The position numbers and the translations under genes are program-made. The notes below the pieces were generated by a model. That model saw only the letters and a program-made list of their open reading frames with translations, ran no database searches and was not told the DNA's origin. Below are positions 5,920-8,517 of a DNA stretch of 8,517 nucleotides, piece by piece. The stretch's first letter is position 1. The number at the start of each line of letters is the position of its first letter. Source of the stretch: an uncultured Ruminococcus sp. (GTDB lineage: Bacteria; Bacillota; Clostridia; Oscillospirales; Ruminococcaceae); contig CAMWXM010000116.1 of NCBI GenBank assembly GCA_947178195.1, positions 1 through 8,517 on the forward strand, read 5' to 3'.

Positions 5920-6891
5920 TCAGCGATTAAATCCTCTGTGTCCATATACTCTGCACTTATTAAGCGATTCTTCCAGCGAACGGAATTCCTCTTCTGTCAG
6001 TGTAACTTCGGAAGCATTCAGATTTTCAATGATACGCTCTTTATTTTTTGAACCGGGAATCGGAACAACATTCGGATATTTATGCAGCATCCATGTCAGT
6101 GATATCTGGGCACTGGTGGAATCTTTCATATCTGCAAATTGCTGCAAAAGATCAATGATAGGCTGATTTCCGGCTATATTTTCTCTGCTCAACTGCGGAA
6201 CCCAATTTCTCACGTCATCATTTCGTTCAAACATTGTTTCCGTTGTGATTTTTCCTGACAAAAGACCGCTGGCTATAGGAGAGAAAGGTACGACTCCGAT
6301 ATTGTGACTGATACAATAAGGAATCACCTCTTTTTCTACGTCACGCTCCACCATGGAATAGATATTCTGAACTGCACTAAGAGAAACTATCTGATGTGCT
6401 CTGTCGATAATATCAACATCAACCTGAGACAATCCCCAGCCACGTATCATACCATCTTGTATCAGAATTCCCATGGCTTCAGCAATATCCTCTATCCTGA
6501 CACCTCCGCTTGTTCTGTGTAAATAATAGAGATCTATTATATCTGTTTGCAGGCGTTCCATAGAACTTTCCAGATGCCTGCGAACTGCTTTATATACTGA
6601 ACCATCTGCTCTTACTTCCGAACTGTTCAGAAACAGCTTGGTGGCAAGCACTGTATGCTCTCTCACATTATGCAGCGCTTTTCCGACAATACGTTCATTG
6701 TGACCGATGCCTGCCAGATTCGGACTGTAGACTTCTGCGGTATCAAAAAATGTACAACCGTGCTGATATGCGTTTTGAATTGCTTCTATACTATATTGCT
6801 CGGGAGGTATTTTTCCGTATCCATGGGAAAAAGCCATACAGCCCATACCAATCTCTGATACCGTTATTTCGCCTAATTTTCTTGTTTTCAT
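5920..6891 (-). CDS. Aldo-keto reductase, AKR13-like
   Basis: This complete 323-residue cytosolic reductase starts MKTRKLGEITVSEIGMGCM, typical of the AKR11-13 branch. The catalytic tetrad is visible as D50 and Y55 (FFDTAEVY), K85 (ATKLF) and H125 (YYLHR). Other family features are GLSQVDVDII, VVPFSPIASGLLSGK and the cofactor motif VPIPGSKNKERIIENL, in which the arginine that contacts the NADPH 2'-phosphate is kept. It should reduce small aldehydes or ketones with NADPH, but the physiological substrate cannot be read from sequence. The start is supported by GGGAGG 7 bp upstream. It lies 15 bp after the NTF2-like gene and about 20 bp before the SDR gene, so all are very likely co-transcribed. 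Confidence 0.9.
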   Translation of the reverse strand: MKTRKLGEITVSEIGMGCMAFSHGYGKIPPEQYSIEAIQNAYQHGCTFFDTAEVYSPNLAGIGHNERIVGKALHNVREHTVLATKLFLNSSEVRADGSVYKAVRRHLESSMERLQTDIIDLYYLHRTSGGVRIEDIAEAMGILIQDGMIRGWGLSQVDVDIIDRAHQIVSLSAVQNIYSMVERDVEKEVIPYCISHNIGVVPFSPIASGLLSGKITTETMFERNDDVRNWVPQLSRENIAGNQPIIDLLQQFADMKDSTSAQISLTWMLHKYPNVVPIPGSKNKERIIENLNASEVTLTEEEFRSLEESLNKCRVYGHRGFNR

Positions 6892-6906
6892 AATATTTCC
6901 TCCCGC

Positions 6907-7275
6907 TTAGTATGTTGAAGCTGATGCTGACGTGAAATACCAGTTATCATTTCTTTTGATAAGCTGAAATTCAAGCTGTAACCGCCATGTATGCCTTCTG
7001 CCGCCAAATACTGCTGCATTTACCAAACTCTGTCCTTCCAGTTTTGCAGTATCTCCTGTGATTTTCACCTGCATATTTTCATGCTGTGCTGAGTAATAAT
7101 TCAGCGTGCCATCCATAATCGAATCAATATACACAGCTTTCATTTGCTGCATTCCTGTCATATGAATCAGTACAAATGTATCATCATGTATACGTTCAAG
7201 CTCTTTTCTGTCTTTATTGACCATTGCAGTATACATTTCTTTATACAATCGTATAATTTTTTGTTCATCAGTCAT
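6907..7275 (-). CDS. NTF2-like / SnoaL-type small protein
   Basis: This 122-residue protein has the pattern of the nuclear-transport-factor-2-like fold: N-terminal helices (EQKIIRLYKEMYTAMVNKDRKELERIH), then DDTFVLIHMTG, a mid helix, and alternating strands ending in WRLQLEFQLIKRNDNWYFTSASAS. Bacterial members include small-molecule isomerases, hydratases and non-catalytic binding domains, and no catalytic set can be named here. Its ATG overlaps the flavodoxin stop by 8 bp, and a GGGAG sequence inside the end of the flavodoxin gene sits 8 bp upstream, so the two are translationally linked. The operon context suggests it handles the same substrate as the neighbouring reductases; that is inference. 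Confidence 0.8.
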   Translation of the reverse strand: MTDEQKIIRLYKEMYTAMVNKDRKELERIHDDTFVLIHMTGMQQMKAVYIDSIMDGTLNYYSAQHENMQVKITGDTAKLEGQSLVNAAVFGGRRHTWRLQLEFQLIKRNDNWYFTSASASTY

Positions 7276-7756
7276 TTGCTACGCTCCCGATCCACTGTTC
7301 AATTTCAGAAATTGAAGTAATCAGTTCATCACCGCCTGTTGAATCAAACTGTACAGCAAATTCTCCAGTAATATTGCCTTGAATCATAGCTTTCATATCT
7401 TCAAACACATGTCCCTGCCAACCGCCATGCGTCTGAAAAAGAAGCACTGTTTTTCCGGATAAATTATTTCTGTTAAGGAACGATTTCATTGCAGGAGCCA
7501 TTGTATACCACCATGTAGGAGTTCCGAGAATAATTTTGTCATAATCGTCAGGATTGACGGATAAAGGTTTAATTTCAGGCATAAATCCGCTGTTTACTTC
7601 CTCTTGTCCTTGTTCTACAATATCCTCATAGCTTCCAGTATATGGCGTGACAGTTTCGATTTCTGCAATATCTCCACCAACGGATTTCTGTATCATTTCG
7701 GCTATTCTGCGAGTATTTCCCATTGACTGTGAATAATAAATAATGAGTGTTTTCAT
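7268..7756 (-). CDS. Flavodoxin family protein
   Basis: The 162-residue product has the flavodoxin fold. The N-terminal MKTLIIYYSQSMGNTRRIAEMI contains the FMN-phosphate loop (S-x-S-x-G-N-T). TPTWWYTMAPAMKSFL supplies an aromatic loop next to the flavin, and FQTHGGW is the third FMN-contacting segment. It is expected to carry FMN and to act as a low-potential electron carrier or small quinone/nitro-type reductase in the cytosol. I chose ATG 7756 because AAGGGAG (7764-7770) lies 7 bp upstream and the protein starts with the usual MKTLIIYYS. Longer in-frame starts (TTG 7792, ATG 7762) read through remnant sequence. It is the first intact gene of the flavodoxin-NTF2-AKR-SDR-acetyltransferase run. 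Confidence 0.9.
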   Translation of the reverse strand: MKTLIIYYSQSMGNTRRIAEMIQKSVGGDIAEIETVTPYTGSYEDIVEQGQEEVNSGFMPEIKPLSVNPDDYDKIILGTPTWWYTMAPAMKSFLNRNNLSGKTVLLFQTHGGWQGHVFEDMKAMIQGNITGEFAVQFDSTGGDELITSISEIEQWIGSVAND

Positions 7757-7757
7757 T

Positions 7758-7875
7758 TCCATGCTCCCTTCTTGATTACGATTGGCTTGCAAAGAAGTAC
7801 ATCTCTTTCATATGGTTTGCAGCAATCATAACGTCATCTTCAATTGTAATTCCGCCTCTGGATCATCAGTGCATT
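7758..7875 (-). pseudogene. Decayed internal fragment of a second hexapeptide acetyltransferase gene
   Basis: This stretch aligns with the intact acetyltransferase gene in the same orientation. Bases 7758-7815 match 4661-4718 with about 6 differences in 58. Bases 7816-7862 match 4747-4793 with 1 difference in 47. The match continues after a 2-base gap to about 7875 (TCATCAGTGCATT). A 28-base block equivalent to 4719-4746, encoding the catalytic TNNHD region, is missing, so the frame is broken. The recognisable coding pieces are RGGITIEDDVMIAAN and then LCKPIVIK in another frame. It corresponds to residues of about 83-132 of the intact protein. The end of similarity at 7757/7758 is precisely next to the flavodoxin start codon. 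Confidence 0.85.
7764..7770 (-). promoter_or_regulatory. Flavodoxin ribosome binding site lying inside an acetyltransferase remnant
   Basis: AAGGGAG sits 7 bp before the flavodoxin ATG. The same bases align with the acetyltransferase codons for Lys-Gln-Gly-Ala-Trp at about 4661-4677 (CACGCTCCCTGCTTG there, CATGCTCCCTTCTTG here), so the site appears to be derived from former coding sequence. Confidence 0.7.
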
Positions 7876-7896
7876 TTTTCAGTTTCGTAATTCCTT

Positions 7897-8517
7897 TTAT
7901 TCCAGAATCCCAGCTCCCTGCTTAAGATAGTCAATAATATTAAGATGCTGAGGACAGGCAGACTCGCATTGACCGCATTCTATGCAATCTGAAGCTTTTC
8001 GTCCATCTTCTGTTACAGCCTTGTATAAATCTTGTGCCTCTGTGATCTGTCCATTTCCAAGCTGCTTATTCATTGCGGCAAAAATATCAGGTATCTGAAT
8101 ACCCTTAGGACAGCCGTCTGTACAGTAATGACAAGCAGTGCATGGAATTGTAGAGGAATTTCCGAGACTCCTCTGTGCTGCCTGAATGATTTTCTGTTCC
8201 TCCTCATTCAGCGGCTGAAAGTTTCTCATATATGACAGATTATCCTCCATCTGTTCAATATTGGACATACCGGACAAAACAGTGACGATACCGTCAAGGG
8301 ATGCTGCATATCGAATAGCCCATGATGCAAAAGATGCATCTGGAGAGGCAGCTTTCAGTACTTCGCAAACTTCTTTCGGAGGATCGGCAAGATTACCGCC
8401 TTTTACCGGCTCCATAACGATAATGGACTTGCCATGCTTTCTTGCAACTTCATAATTTTCATGTGCAGTTACATCAGGGTTTTCCCAATCAGCATAATTT
8501 ATCTGAAGCTGTACAAA
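7897..8517 (-). CDS. Aldo-keto reductase with C-terminal double 4Fe-4S domain (COG1453 type), 5' end outside window
   Basis: The open frame continues to the right edge with no start needed inside the window, giving 206 visible C-terminal residues. Reading from the edge, it begins FVQLQINYADWENPDV and continues VARKHGKSIIVMEPVKGG, which is the end of the AKR barrel. SWAIRYAASLDGIVTVLSGMSN is the altered cofactor-binding end. The tail has two ferredoxin-like motifs: CTACHYCTDGCPKGI and CIECGQCESACPQHLNI, each C-x2-C-x2-C-x3-CP. This is typical of predicted AKR family oxidoreductases that couple a reductase barrel to iron-sulfur electron transfer, a common type in anaerobes. The substrate is unknown. 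An internal ATG at 8415 is not the real start, because homology extends upstream of it. The gene is followed by the acetyltransferase remnant and the flavodoxin gene, a plausible electron partner. Confidence 0.9.
   Translation of the reverse strand, partial: FVQLQINYADWENPDVTAHENYEVARKHGKSIIVMEPVKGGNLADPPKEVCEVLKAASPDASFASWAIRYAASLDGIVTVLSGMSNIEQMEDNLSYMRNFQPLNEEEQKIIQAAQRSLGNSSTIPCTACHYCTDGCPKGIQIPDIFAAMNKQLGNGQITEAQDLYKAVTEDGRKASDCIECGQCESACPQHLNIIDYLKQGAGILE

Noticed and set aside
7757..7792. Longer flavodoxin with starts at TTG 7792 or ATG 7762
   Set aside because: These add residues encoded by the acetyltransferase remnant. The ribosome site is too close to ATG 7762 (1 bp), while ATG 7756 has ideal spacing and the conserved N-terminus.
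8032..8455. Small + strand frames opposite the iron-sulfur AKR
   Set aside because: They are antisense shadows of a well-supported gene with cysteine motifs in the - strand frame; no ribosome sites or family features.

Overview
The window looks like a fragment of a low-to-moderate G+C, fibre-degrading gut Firmicute, most like Ruminococcus. Two exported proteins carry the same compact dockerin-like module (motif ending in WNVFD-[LF]-CLMKR), which is typical of ruminococcal cellulosome-type proteins. A rhamnogalacturonan lyase (PL11) with a ricin-type lectin domain enters from the left edge. Genus assignment is inference from these modules; no rRNA or tRNA is present.

Layout. (1) Positions 2-487, + strand: the 3' part of a PL11/ricin-lectin gene, interrupted by an in-frame TAA at 188-190 and cut off inside the lectin domain. 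(2) 488-1594, +: a signal-peptide/dockerin/aldo-keto reductase, read in frame from the broken lectin with no ribosome binding site of its own. (3) 1595-1777: convergent intergenic region with a strong hairpin at 1725-1762. (4) 1778-4443, - strand: a tight three-gene unit consisting of a dockerin-bearing DUF362 lipoprotein, a DUF318/ArsP-type permease overlapping it by 8 bp, and an ECF-transporter S component. A short inverted repeat (4473-4488) lies just upstream. (5) 4503-7756, -: a reductase operon in the order flavodoxin, NTF2/SnoaL-like protein, AKR13-like aldo-keto reductase, SDR oxidoreductase, hexapeptide acetyltransferase, all closely spaced with good Shine-Dalgarno sequences. (6) 7758-7875, -: a decayed remnant of a second acetyltransferase gene, roughly 90% or more identical over its aligned blocks to the copy at 4503-5051, which now supplies the flavodoxin ribosome binding site. 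(7) 7897-8517, -: the C-terminal part of an aldo-keto reductase with two 4Fe-4S motifs (COG1453 type), running off the right edge.

Taken together, this is an accessory redox island (three aldo-keto reductases of different subfamilies, one SDR, one flavodoxin) placed against a polysaccharide-degradation locus. The most unusual points are: dockerins attached to proteins that are not carbohydrate enzymes (a reductase and a DUF362 lipoprotein); a natural set of cofactor-pocket residues in the exported reductase that matches changes known to raise NADH use in a related enzyme; and clear signs of recent rearrangement (in-frame stop, truncated lectin, acetyltransferase remnant). No CRISPR array, tRNA, rRNA, transposase or riboswitch was seen. 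No gene-free stretch exceeds 300 bases.
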